Assembly (NCBI GenBank): GCA_003446015.1
Contig: DMBU01000004.1
Span: forward strand, 1 to 6,453
Origin: Bacteroidales bacterium
Lineage (GTDB): Bacteria > Bacteroidota > Bacteroidia > Bacteroidales > UBA12077
Length of the DNA: 6,453 bases
Reading direction: 5' to 3'
Shown here: positions 1 to 6,370 of the stretch, one piece after another
Layout of the letters: each line of letters opens with the position of its first letter
Position numbering within the stretch: position 1 is the first letter of the stretch
Notes under the pieces: model-generated
What the model was told of the DNA's origin: nothing
The model's input: the letters and a program-made list of their open reading frames with translations, nothing else
Databases searched by the model: none
Translations under genes and position numbers: made by a program

Positions 1-34
1 AAAGATGTGTATAAAGAGTAGTGTTTTGAAGGGG

Positions 35-68
35 CAAATGTATAGAAATTCAATATTAATTTAACAAA
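35..68 (-). promoter_or_regulatory. Possible leftward promoter for a gene outside the window
   Basis: On the minus strand the sequence TACATTTG (plus 35-42) matches the Bacteroidota -7 consensus TAnnTTTG exactly. A TTTG box (plus 65-68) lies 22 nt upstream, slightly longer than the usual 19-21 nt. It starts just after the stop codon of the hydrolase gene and points out of the left edge, so it may serve a downstream minus-strand gene that is not visible. The surroundings are AT-rich, so a chance match is possible. Confidence 0.35.
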
Positions 69-81
69 ATATTACAAAAAA

Positions 82-1134
82 TTATTTTAGTTTCACTTTG
101 CTAATAACAGGCTGATGATCACTGTATTGAAAGTTGTAATCTTGTGTTTTTATGTATTCAGGAAATATGTTTGGCGACATAAGATAAAAATCGATGATTG
201 GTGTAATTGTTTTTCCTTTCTCGAATGGAGCATTTAAATACCTGTTTGTTGGGTTTTCTGAATCATAAAACCAGGTCCAGTCGTCAGGTAAATAATCTTT
301 ATTAATTGGATTTAACACAAATCTTTTTGTGGGTGAGTTTTCTTTTATGTCTGAATAATCTATATCCGGTGGATTTTGATTCCAGTCACCTCCTACAATA
401 ATGTAATTTCCTTTTTCATATTCTGCTGTTAAGAAAATTTTAAGATATTCCATTTGTTGCTTTTTTAATGATCCATCATCATATGCAGAATTATGTGTGT
501 TAATTACAATTAGCTCTTTTTGATTATTTGTAGGAAACCTTTTTACAAGGAAACAACGATCGAGCATAAATAATTTAACCGGCCATGAATAATTTCCTGG
601 GAAGGAAAACCTTGTAACAGACTTTGGATTAAATTCCGTAAAACTTACCAGGCCGGATTTGACTCTTCCAAGAGGGTTTGTTGGAGGTGTAGGAACAAAT
701 GTTACATCGTAATTTTTTCCAAAGAAACTTTTAAAGTTGGGTAATGTTAGAATAAAGGAGTCGAGTTCATTTATATAATAGCTTCTTTTTGAGTGTAAAT
801 CAACTTCCTGAAGCAGTATAAAGTCTAAACTATCATTATGGTGTAATGTAGAATTTATGAATTTAAAATTTTCGTTTACATTTTCTTTTGATGTTCGCAC
901 TTGTTTCCCGCCATCGTAGAAGAAATCCATGTCATCGCTTAACCCGCAGTAGCCAATATTCCATATCATTAAATTTAATGATTTATTAACATCAATGGTG
1001 TCTGGAGATTCTGACTCAAAGATAAGTTCTGTTGACTTTGGCCTGTAATCGGAGATTGAGGCATATGCAACAAACAATGCAAACAGTAGAATACATACAC
1101 CTATAATCTTTGCACTAATTTTTAAGGTTTTCAT
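82..1134 (-). CDS. Membrane-anchored or exported endonuclease/exonuclease/phosphatase (EEP) family hydrolase
   Basis: This 350-residue protein belongs to the metal-dependent EEP fold, shared by exonuclease III, DNase I, sphingomyelinases and inositol phosphatases. The catalytic motifs are present in order: WNIG with Asn59, LLQEVD with Glu110, NTHN with His214, GGDWNQ with Asp250 and Asn252, DFY with Asp315, and the C-terminal SDHQPV with Asp339-His340. Together they form the usual Mg-binding and phosphodiester-cleaving set, so the enzyme looks active. The N-terminus has basic residues and then a hydrophobic stretch at about residues 9-27. It ends in AYA-S, so it could be a cleaved signal peptide or an uncleaved anchor; there is no lipobox. 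The catalytic domain is therefore probably outside the cytoplasm. The substrate (nucleic acid, phospholipid or sugar phosphate) cannot be told from the sequence. The gene is divergent from purQ and its stop is TAA. The ATG at 1134 is chosen because it places the hydrophobic segment at the N-terminus. Confidence 0.85.
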   Translation of the reverse strand: MKTLKISAKIIGVCILLFALFVAYASISDYRPKSTELIFESESPDTIDVNKSLNLMIWNIGYCGLSDDMDFFYDGGKQVRTSKENVNENFKFINSTLHHNDSLDFILLQEVDLHSKRSYYINELDSFILTLPNFKSFFGKNYDVTFVPTPPTNPLGRVKSGLVSFTEFNPKSVTRFSFPGNYSWPVKLFMLDRCFLVKRFPTNNQKELIVINTHNSAYDDGSLKKQQMEYLKIFLTAEYEKGNYIIVGGDWNQNPPDIDYSDIKENSPTKRFVLNPINKDYLPDDWTWFYDSENPTNRYLNAPFEKGKTITPIIDFYLMSPNIFPEYIKTQDYNFQYSDHQPVISKVKLK

Positions 1135-1205
1135 GACGAAGGATTTAAAATTATCTTACTAAAATACAGATTTATTTTATATTCATTAAAAGCTGAATTT
1201 AATTA

Positions 1206-1237
1206 TTTGTTAAGGATATGAAATAATTATATCTTTG
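1206..1237 (+). promoter_or_regulatory. Bacteroidota-type promoter of purQ
   Basis: A TTTG box at 1206-1209 and a perfect TAnnTTTG -7 box (TATCTTTG, 1230-1237) are separated by 20 nt, within the spacing known for the Bacteroidota primary sigma factor. Transcription would start near 1243, giving a leader of roughly 70 nt before the purQ ATG. The spacer lies inside an inverted repeat with 9-bp arms (1200-1208 and 1221-1229), which might be an operator or may be chance in AT-rich DNA. Confidence 0.65.
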
Positions 1238-1315
1238 GGATGAAATAAATTAATTTATTCAAGTTAATTTATTGTATATCAACTAATTTAACAACAATTG
1301 CAAAAAAGATCTCGA

Positions 1316-2011
1316 ATGAAATTTGGCGTAGTAATTTTCCCCGGTTCAAATTGCGATCAGGACATGATATATGTGCTGCGCAATATTATGGAACAAGAAG
1401 TTGTTGAACTTTGGCATAAAGACACTGATTTACAAAATGTCGATGCAATTGTTTTACCTGGAGGTTTTTCGTTTGGTGATTATCTTCGCTCAGGAGCGAT
1501 AGCCCGTTATTCGCCTATTATGGAAAAAGTAATTGAATTTGCTAATGATGGAGGATTTGTTTTTGGAGTTTGCAATGGTTTCCAAATACTTTGCGAGTCG
1601 GGATTGTTACCGGGAGCATTACTTCATAATAACAATCAAAAATTTATTTGTAAAAATATTCATATAGTTCCTGATAATAATACCAGCAGTGTTACTGCAA
1701 AACTTAATAAACAAAAACCATTAATGATTCCTATTGCACATGGCGAAGGAAGGTATTTTGCAAACAAAGAAGTATTGCAGGAAATGAGGCAGAATGGTCA
1801 GATTTTGTTCAGATATTGTAACGAGCATGGTGAAATTACTTCTGAAGCTAACCCAAACGGGTCTGTTGAAAACATAGCAGGTATTTGTAACATTAATAAA
1901 AATGTTATTGGAATGATGCCTCATCCCGAAAGAGGTTCCGACGATGAGCTAGGGAATACAGATGGCCGTTTAATTTTCGAATCAATGATTTCTATACTGG
2001 AAAATCAATAA
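1316..2011 (+). CDS. purQ: Phosphoribosylformylglycinamidine synthase, glutaminase subunit PurQ
   Basis: PurQ is the class I glutamine amidotransferase subunit of FGAM synthase. It releases ammonia from glutamine for conversion of FGAR to FGAM, the fourth step of de novo purine synthesis, in the cytoplasm. The 231-residue length fits the stand-alone subunit (about 225-235 aa). The N-terminus reads MKFGVVIFPGSNCDQD, the oxyanion region is LPGGFSFGDYLR, the nucleophile is Cys86 in GVCNGFQ, and the His203/Glu205 pair sits in MMPHPER. All catalytic residues are therefore present. The frame extends upstream to a TTG at 1298, but the ATG at 1316 gives the standard family N-terminus. The gene stands alone: it has its own promoter and is followed directly by an intrinsic terminator. 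Neither purS nor purL is adjacent, so the partner subunits must be encoded elsewhere if this enzyme is the three-subunit type. Confidence 0.95.
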   Translation: MKFGVVIFPGSNCDQDMIYVLRNIMEQEVVELWHKDTDLQNVDAIVLPGGFSFGDYLRSGAIARYSPIMEKVIEFANDGGFVFGVCNGFQILCESGLLPGALLHNNNQKFICKNIHIVPDNNTSSVTAKLNKQKPLMIPIAHGEGRYFANKEVLQEMRQNGQILFRYCNEHGEITSEANPNGSVENIAGICNINKNVIGMMPHPERGSDDELGNTDGRLIFESMISILENQ

Positions 2012-2030
2012 AATAAAATAGTTTAAACTG

Positions 2031-2063
2031 AAGCCTGAGAATGAATAATTCCCGGGCTTTTTT
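2031..2063 (+). terminator. Intrinsic terminator of purQ
   Basis: The arms AAGCCTGAGAAT (2031-2042) and ATTCCCGGGCTT (2048-2059) form a 12-bp stem with one G-U wobble and one A-C mismatch, closed by a 5-nt loop. The stem runs directly into a T tract (2058-2063) that continues as more T-rich sequence. It begins 19 nt after the purQ stop, so it should insulate purQ from the downstream unit. Confidence 0.88.
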
Positions 2064-2077
2064 ATTTTTATTTCACA

Positions 2078-2100
2078 AACAAATAAAATGTTTATTTGTT
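2078..2100. repeat. 23-bp interrupted palindrome, candidate operator of the nitroreductase unit
   Basis: AACAAATAAA (2078-2087) and TTTATTTGTT (2091-2100) are perfect inverted repeats around a 3-nt centre. The right arm contains the TTTG that could be the -33 box of the downstream gene. There is no T tract after it, so it does not look like a second terminator. Its symmetry and position suit a binding site for a dimeric regulator, but no regulator gene is seen nearby. Confidence 0.45.
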
Positions 2101-2123
2101 GGACTAATAAATTCTTATATTTA
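2095..2123 (+). promoter_or_regulatory. Weak candidate promoter of the nitroreductase-ArsC-like unit
   Basis: A TTTG at 2095-2098 is followed after 17 nt by TATATTTA (2116-2123), which differs from TAnnTTTG only in the last base. The spacing is a little short. A start near 2129 would leave a leader of about 20 nt. Some promoter is expected here because a strong terminator lies just upstream. Confidence 0.4.
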
Positions 2124-2149
2124 AGCTGTAATATCAAAAAAACAAGATT

Positions 2150-2767
2150 ATGGAATTACTACAAACCATAGAAAGAAGATCCAGTATTCGGAACTTTAAG
2201 AATGAGAATGTTCCTGTTGAAGATTTAAAAGAGCTGGTTCGCAGGGGAGGGTTGGCGCCGAGTGTAAATAATTATCAGCCCTGGAAATTTTATGTGGTTA
2301 CAAACAAAGAAGTTTTGTCAAAAATGGCAGTTAAAGTAAGCGAAAGGATCAAACAACTTCCATCGAATAAATCCATAGCTTCAAAAAATGTAAAATCACA
2401 GGTTGAATGGTTTGCCACATTTTTTGAAAATGCTCCGGCAGTAATTGCAATGGCAATGGAGGATTATGAATCTGTTCTTGAGAAAGGAGTTGATTTGAGT
2501 CATGATGAAATCAATAAAATGAGAAACTTCCCTGATATCCAAAGCGCCGGTGCCGCGATTCAAAATATTTTATTGTCTGCAGTAGATATGGGTTATGGAG
2601 CATGTTGGCTAAGTGCTCCAATGATGGCTAAAGTGGATCTTGAAAAGATATTATTCATTGAAAGTCCTTATCATTTAATCGCATTTGTTGCTGTTGGAAA
2701 GGCAGTTAGAGAACTGGAGCCAAAATCAAAAAAATCGTTAGATGAAATATTTAAACTTATTGATTAA
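2150..2767 (+). CDS. Nitroreductase-family FMN-dependent oxidoreductase
   Basis: This 205-residue protein has the nitroreductase fold, whose members use FMN and NAD(P)H to reduce nitro compounds, quinones or flavins in the cytoplasm, usually as dimers. Visible family features are the N-terminal RRSSIRNF motif (residues 9-16), whose arginine and serine residues bind the FMN phosphate, the APSVNNYQPWKF segment (36-47), the SAGAAIQNILLSA helix (132-144) followed by MGYGACWL (147-154), and the C-terminal AVGKA strand (181-185). The length is typical of the small, single-domain members. The physiological substrate cannot be assigned. The TAA stop overlaps the ATG of the ArsC-like gene by one base (TAATG), so the two are almost certainly cotranscribed and translationally coupled. 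That pairing suggests a shared redox or detoxification role, which is inference. Confidence 0.9.
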   Translation: MELLQTIERRSSIRNFKNENVPVEDLKELVRRGGLAPSVNNYQPWKFYVVTNKEVLSKMAVKVSERIKQLPSNKSIASKNVKSQVEWFATFFENAPAVIAMAMEDYESVLEKGVDLSHDEINKMRNFPDIQSAGAAIQNILLSAVDMGYGACWLSAPMMAKVDLEKILFIESPYHLIAFVAVGKAVRELEPKSKKSLDEIFKLID

Positions 2768-3117
2768 TGATGACTTATAAAATTTACCATAATACAAAAT
2801 GTAGAAAAAGCCGGGGAGGCTTGCAATATTTAGAAGAAAGAGGAATTAAACCTGAAATTGTTGAATACCTCAAAGACAATCCCTTTACTGAAAAAAGTTT
2901 ATCAGAAATTATTCATAAACTTGGAATTAAACCGATCGGGTTAATCCGAACGCAAGAAGCTGAGTATAAACAAAATTATAAAGGAAAAGATTTTTCTGAT
3001 GATGAATGGATCAAAATTCTGGTTGAAAACCCAAAACTAATCAAAAGGCCTATTATAGTTAAAGATAAGAAGGCGGTTGTTGGAGATGTTGTAGAAAATA
3101 TTGATGCCTTGCTATAA
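2767..3117 (+). CDS. ArsC/Spx-like thioredoxin-fold protein, arsenate reductase family
   Basis: This 116-residue protein matches the small glutaredoxin-linked ArsC/YffB/Spx superfamily. It begins with the fold's first strand and the loop HNTKCRKSRGG, where Cys12 aligns with the catalytic Cys12 of E. coli plasmid ArsC. There is no second cysteine at the CxxC position, so it is not a typical Spx redox switch. Of the three arginines that bind arsenate in ArsC, Arg61 (in GLIRTQE) and Arg94 (in KRPIIV) have counterparts. The third, at about position 107 in a GRP-like motif, is replaced by Gly106-Asp107 in VVGDVV. Arsenate reduction is therefore doubtful, and a general thiol or glutaredoxin-dependent role is as likely. 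Two tandem ATGs (2767 and 2770) are possible starts; the first overlaps the stop of the nitroreductase gene. No convincing terminator follows. Confidence 0.82.
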   Translation: MMTYKIYHNTKCRKSRGGLQYLEERGIKPEIVEYLKDNPFTEKSLSEIIHKLGIKPIGLIRTQEAEYKQNYKGKDFSDDEWIKILVENPKLIKRPIIVKDKKAVVGDVVENIDALL

Positions 3118-3131
3118 TTTTTGTATCTTTT
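3105..3131 (+). promoter_or_regulatory. Candidate promoter of the class I fumarase gene
   Basis: TATCTTTT (3124-3131) matches TAnnTTTG except for the last base, and an ATTG lies 20 nt upstream inside the end of the ArsC-like gene. A start near 3137 would give a leader of about 105 nt that includes the GC-rich palindrome. Read-through from the upstream pair is an alternative, because no clear terminator separates them. Confidence 0.35.
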
Positions 3132-3211
3132 CGTTCCCATTATAAATACAATTTTGAATATAGTATTTAGTGTTAAGCAAAATTTATTTTATCTAAAAAA
3201 CAAACCTACCT

Positions 3212-3225
3212 GCCTGCCGGCAGGC
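3212..3225. repeat. GC-rich perfect palindrome in the fumarase leader
   Basis: GCCTGCCGGCAGGC is a perfect 14-bp palindrome, all G/C but for one T and one A, set in sequence that is otherwise very AT-rich. It lies 17 nt before the class I fumarase ATG. The flanking CCTACCT on the left repeats the CCTGCCT theme. It is followed by A-rich sequence, not a T tract, so it is not a forward terminator. It resembles a dispersed extragenic palindrome, or it could form a hairpin in the leader mRNA. Confidence 0.6.
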
Positions 3226-3242
3226 TAAAAACTAAAAATTAT

Positions 3243-4859
3243 ATGCCAACTCCCGATTTTAAGTACCAGGAACCATTTCCATTAGGAAAAGACGAAGCAG
3301 AATACTATTTATTAACCAAAGATCATGTTTCAGTAGCTCAGTTTGAAGGAAAAACGATTTTAAAGGTAGAACCAGAAGCATTAACAATGCTTGCAAATGC
3401 TGCACTTAGAGATACCTCATTTATGTTGCGTACAAGTCATATTAAGCAGGTAGCCTCAATATTAGACGATGCGCAAGCGAGTGATAATGATAAATATGTT
3501 GCAGTTACAATGCTTCGAAATGCTGAAGTTTCAGTAAAAGGGAAGCTTCCTTTTTGTCAGGATACCGGAACAGCAACCATTGTAGCCAAAAAAGGACAAC
3601 AAGTGTGGACAGGAGGAGGCGACGAAGTAGCTCTTTCAAAAGGTGTTTACAATACATATACTCAGGAAAACTTGCGTTATTCACAAACTATCCCTTTGGA
3701 TATGTACAAGGAAAAAAACTCAGGAACGAATCTGCCTGCCCAGATTGATATTATGGCTACAGATGGTGATGAGTATAAGTTCCTTTTTGTTGCTAAAGGA
3801 GGAGGGTCGGCAAATAAGACTGCTCTTTTTCAGCAAACGAAAGCTTTACTTAATCCGGAAAAACTGGAAAGTTTTCTAATTGAAAAGCTTAAATCGTTGG
3901 GAACGGCAGCATGCCCTCCTTATCATGTTGCTTTTGTAATTGGAGGTACTTCGGCTGAAACTTGTCTTAAAACTGTTAAACTGGCTTCGGCTAAATATTT
4001 AGACAATCTTCCAACAACGGGAAACGAAGGAGGACAGGCTTTTCGAGACATTGAGCTTGAGAAAAAAATTCTGGACGAGTCTTATAAGTTGGGAATAGGA
4101 GCCCAGTTTGGTGGAAAACATTTTGCTTTAGATATCAGAATTATTCGTTTACCCAGACATGGAGCATCATGTCCGGTTGGAATGGGTGTTTCCTGTTCTG
4201 CAGATAGAAACATTAAAGCCAAAATAAACAAAGATGGTATCTGGATTGAAAAAATGGAAGACAACCCGGGCCGATTTATACCTGATGCATATCGTAAAGA
4301 TGATGAAAAAGGAGCTGTAAACATTGATCTGAATCAGCCGATGAAAAGTATTTTAGCTGAATTGTCAAAACATAAGGTAGGAACACGATTGTCATTGAAT
4401 GGGACTATCATTGTTGGTCGCGATATTGCACATTCCAAATTAAAAGGACGTATCGATAACGGTGAAGGTTTACCACAATATTTAAAAGATCATCCAATCT
4501 ATTATGCTGGTCCGGCAAAAACACCCGAAGGAATGCCATCAGGATCGTTTGGACCTACCACTGCAGGTCGAATGGATTCATATGTTGATCTTTTCCAAAG
4601 TCAGGGTGGAAGCATGATTATGATTGCAAAAGGAAATAGAAGTCAGCAGGTAACCGATGCTTGCAAAAAATATGGGGGCTTTTATTTGGGAAGTATTGGT
4701 GGACCTGCAGCATTGCTTGCTCAGGAAAATATTACTAATGTTGAATTACTTGAATATCCAGAGTTAGGAATGGAAGCAATTTACAAAATCCAGGTTAAAG
4801 GATTTCCTGCTTTTATTTTAATTGATGATAAAGGGAACGATTTTTACAGCATGCCTTAG
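3243..4859 (+). CDS. fumA: Fumarate hydratase class I (iron-sulfur, FumA/FumB type)
   Basis: This 538-residue enzyme interconverts fumarate and L-malate in the TCA cycle using an oxygen-labile [4Fe-4S] cluster. The length fits the single-chain FumA/FumB type (about 550 aa), with an N-terminal Fumerase domain and a C-terminal Fumerase_C domain. The three cluster ligands are visible as Cys105 (PFCQDTGT), Cys224 (AACPP) and Cys318 (GVSCSADRN), the same numbering as E. coli FumA. Active-site residues known from the Leishmania class I structure also have counterparts at a constant offset: Asp107, Arg145, Gly188, His306, Arg393, Thr439, Arg443 and Lys463. The protein is thus expected to be fully active. 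The ATG at 3243 follows an A-rich leader with no Shine-Dalgarno sequence. It is followed by an intrinsic terminator and then by an unrelated class II fumarase. The symbol fumA reflects type; fumB would fit equally. Confidence 0.95.
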   Translation: MPTPDFKYQEPFPLGKDEAEYYLLTKDHVSVAQFEGKTILKVEPEALTMLANAALRDTSFMLRTSHIKQVASILDDAQASDNDKYVAVTMLRNAEVSVKGKLPFCQDTGTATIVAKKGQQVWTGGGDEVALSKGVYNTYTQENLRYSQTIPLDMYKEKNSGTNLPAQIDIMATDGDEYKFLFVAKGGGSANKTALFQQTKALLNPEKLESFLIEKLKSLGTAACPPYHVAFVIGGTSAETCLKTVKLASAKYLDNLPTTGNEGGQAFRDIELEKKILDESYKLGIGAQFGGKHFALDIRIIRLPRHGASCPVGMGVSCSADRNIKAKINKDGIWIEKMEDNPGRFIPDAYRKDDEKGAVNIDLNQPMKSILAELSKHKVGTRLSLNGTIIVGRDIAHSKLKGRIDNGEGLPQYLKDHPIYYAGPAKTPEGMPSGSFGPTTAGRMDSYVDLFQSQGGSMIMIAKGNRSQQVTDACKKYGGFYLGSIGGPAALLAQENITNVELLEYPELGMEAIYKIQVKGFPAFILIDDKGNDFYSMP

Positions 4860-4875
4860 GTTAAAATATCAAGAT

Positions 4876-4910
4876 AAAAAGGTGATTAATTTTCTTAATC
4901 ACCTTTTTTT
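4876..4910 (+). terminator. Intrinsic terminator between the two fumarase genes
   Basis: A perfect 14-bp stem is formed by 4876-4889 and 4895-4908, with core arms AAAGGTGATTAA and TTAATCACCTTT around a 5-nt loop TTTTC. It ends in seven Ts (4904-4910). It starts 17 nt after the class I fumarase stop. The A run on the left arm means it could also act weakly on the minus strand. Its right end overlaps the likely fumC -7 box. Confidence 0.9.
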
Positions 4911-4917
4911 ATCTTTG
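4910..4917 (+). promoter_or_regulatory. -7 box of the likely fumC promoter
   Basis: TATCTTTG is a perfect match to TAnnTTTG and is the same octamer as in the purQ promoter. The expected -33 TTTG is not evident; the nearest T-rich stretch is the terminator loop at 4890-4893. A start near 4923 would leave a leader of about 50 nt before the fumC ATG. A promoter is expected here because the terminator should block most read-through. Confidence 0.5.
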
Positions 4918-4971
4918 ATTATAACAACTATTTTTAATCTGGCATGTTATATGGTTATAAACTAATATATT

Positions 4972-6360
4972 ATGAGAAGAGTTGAGCAAGATACTTTAGG
5001 GAAAGTTAACATCCCCGTTGATAAATACTGGGGAGCGCAAACACAACGATCATTGAGTAATTTTAAAATTGGCGATATCAAAATGCCACTTGAAATTATT
5101 CATGCATATGGATATATCAAAAAAGCTGCGGCCCTTGCCAATTATAAACTCGGAGTTTTACCTAAAAACAAAATGGAGCTAATTGTCCAGGTTTGTGATG
5201 AAATAATTGATGGAAAGCTCAACGACCAATTTCCGTTGGTTGTATGGCAAACAGGTTCGGGTACACAAACTAATATGAATGTAAATGAAGTAATATCGAA
5301 CCGAGCACATGTTTTGTCGGGAGGTAAGCTGGGTGAAGGTGAAAAGTTAGTTCATCCTAATGATGATGTAAATAAATCTCAATCATCCAATGATACATTC
5401 CCAACTTCCATGCATATTTCAGCATATAAACTACTGCATGACAACACCATTCCTTCCTTAGAAAAACTCAAGGATGAATTAAAAAAGAAGTCTAAGAAAT
5501 GGAAGGATATTATTAAGATCGGACGAACACATCATATGGATGCAACTCCATTAACATTGGAGCAAGAGTTTTCAGGCTATGTTTCTATGATGGAGCAGGG
5601 GATAAAAGCATTAAAAAACGCATTACCACAATTATTAGAATTAGCAATTGGCGGAACAGCTGTAGGAACGGGATTAAATGCTCCGAAAGGATTTGATGTA
5701 GCTGTGATACAAGAAATAAAAAAACTTACGTCAATTCCATTCAGAACAGCAAAAAATAAATTCGGATCAATTGCAGCTCATAATGCTATTGTTGAAACTC
5801 ATGGTGCCTTAAAAGCAATTGCGGTTAATTTAATGAAAATAGCAAATGATTTGCGGTTTTTGGGATCAGGACCTAGAAGCGGAATAGGGGAATTGATTTT
5901 ACCGACAAATGAACCTGGGTCATCCATTATGCCAGGAAAAGTTAACCCAACACAAATTGAAGCATTAACAATGGTTTGTGCTCAGGTAATGGGTAATGAT
6001 GTAACCATTAATATTGCTGGGTCGAGCGGACACCTTGAACTAAATGTTTTTAAACCAGTGTTAATTTATAATTTCTTAAATTCAGCACGCTTAATAGGCG
6101 ATGCAGCATTTTCATTTGCAAATAACTGTGTTGCCGGTATTGAACCAAACAAAGAAGTCATAAATAAACATCTTGAAAATTCTTTGATGTTAGTTACTGC
6201 CTTAAATATGCATATTGGTTATGAGAAAGCAGCTAAGATAGCAAATAAGGCCTATACAGAAAATAAAACATTAAAACAAGCCTCGGTTGAATTAGGATAT
6301 TTAACAGAAAAAGAATTTACTCAATGGGTTAATCCTAAGAAAATGACTGAAAAACATTAA
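4972..6360 (+). CDS. fumC: Fumarate hydratase class II (FumC)
   Basis: This 462-residue enzyme belongs to the fumarase/aspartase superfamily and catalyses the same fumarate-malate reaction as the upstream gene, without metal or cluster, as a homotetramer. Length and start are typical (E. coli FumC has 467 aa); the N-terminus has the family pattern RRVEQDTLGKV followed by YWGAQTQRS. Substrate-site motifs are TGSGTQTNMN (residues 95-104), HPNDDVNKSQSSND (128-141), GRTHHMDATPL with catalytic His187, and the signature GSSIMPGKVNP (316-326) with Ser317, Lys323 and Asn325. The GRTH...DATPLTL and SSIMPGKVNP context favours fumarase over aspartase or argininosuccinate lyase. It lies downstream of the class I fumarase behind a terminator, so it seems separately transcribed. 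Being oxygen-stable, it may take over when the iron-sulfur enzyme is damaged or iron is scarce; that is inferred from E. coli. Confidence 0.96.
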   Translation: MRRVEQDTLGKVNIPVDKYWGAQTQRSLSNFKIGDIKMPLEIIHAYGYIKKAAALANYKLGVLPKNKMELIVQVCDEIIDGKLNDQFPLVVWQTGSGTQTNMNVNEVISNRAHVLSGGKLGEGEKLVHPNDDVNKSQSSNDTFPTSMHISAYKLLHDNTIPSLEKLKDELKKKSKKWKDIIKIGRTHHMDATPLTLEQEFSGYVSMMEQGIKALKNALPQLLELAIGGTAVGTGLNAPKGFDVAVIQEIKKLTSIPFRTAKNKFGSIAAHNAIVETHGALKAIAVNLMKIANDLRFLGSGPRSGIGELILPTNEPGSSIMPGKVNPTQIEALTMVCAQVMGNDVTINIAGSSGHLELNVFKPVLIYNFLNSARLIGDAAFSFANNCVAGIEPNKEVINKHLENSLMLVTALNMHIGYEKAAKIANKAYTENKTLKQASVELGYLTEKEFTQWVNPKKMTEKH

Positions 6361-6370
6361 CAAAGGTTTA

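Noticed and set aside
1135..1200. Search for a minus-strand promoter of the EEP hydrolase
   Set aside because: The best match, TATTTTAG, has one mismatch and no convincing TTTG box at the right spacing, so I do not call it.
1250..1273. Direct repeat of TTAATTTATT in the purQ leader, 14 nt apart
   Set aside because: It is low-complexity AT sequence; two copies are not enough to suggest a regulatory array.
1298..1315. Upstream TTG start that would lengthen PurQ by six residues
   Set aside because: The added residues MQKRSR do not belong to the PurQ family N-terminus; the ATG at 1316 gives the standard start.
1721..1924. 67-codon minus-strand frame inside purQ
   Set aside because: It lies wholly within a clearly coding gene on the other strand and shows no recognisable protein features.
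3729..3746. Inverted repeat AATCTG / CAGATT with the centre CCTGCC
   Set aside because: The arms are short and sit in coding sequence; the CTGCCTGCC likeness to the palindrome at 3212 is not symmetrical and is probably chance.
3554..3879. Two overlapping plus-strand frames (3554-3748 and 3643-3879) inside the class I fumarase gene
   Set aside because: They are alternative-frame readings of conserved fumarase sequence, with no start context or family resemblance.
4082..4324. 80-codon minus-strand frame inside the class I fumarase gene
   Set aside because: It is antisense to the conserved region carrying the third cluster cysteine; the frame is explained by that gene's codon pattern.
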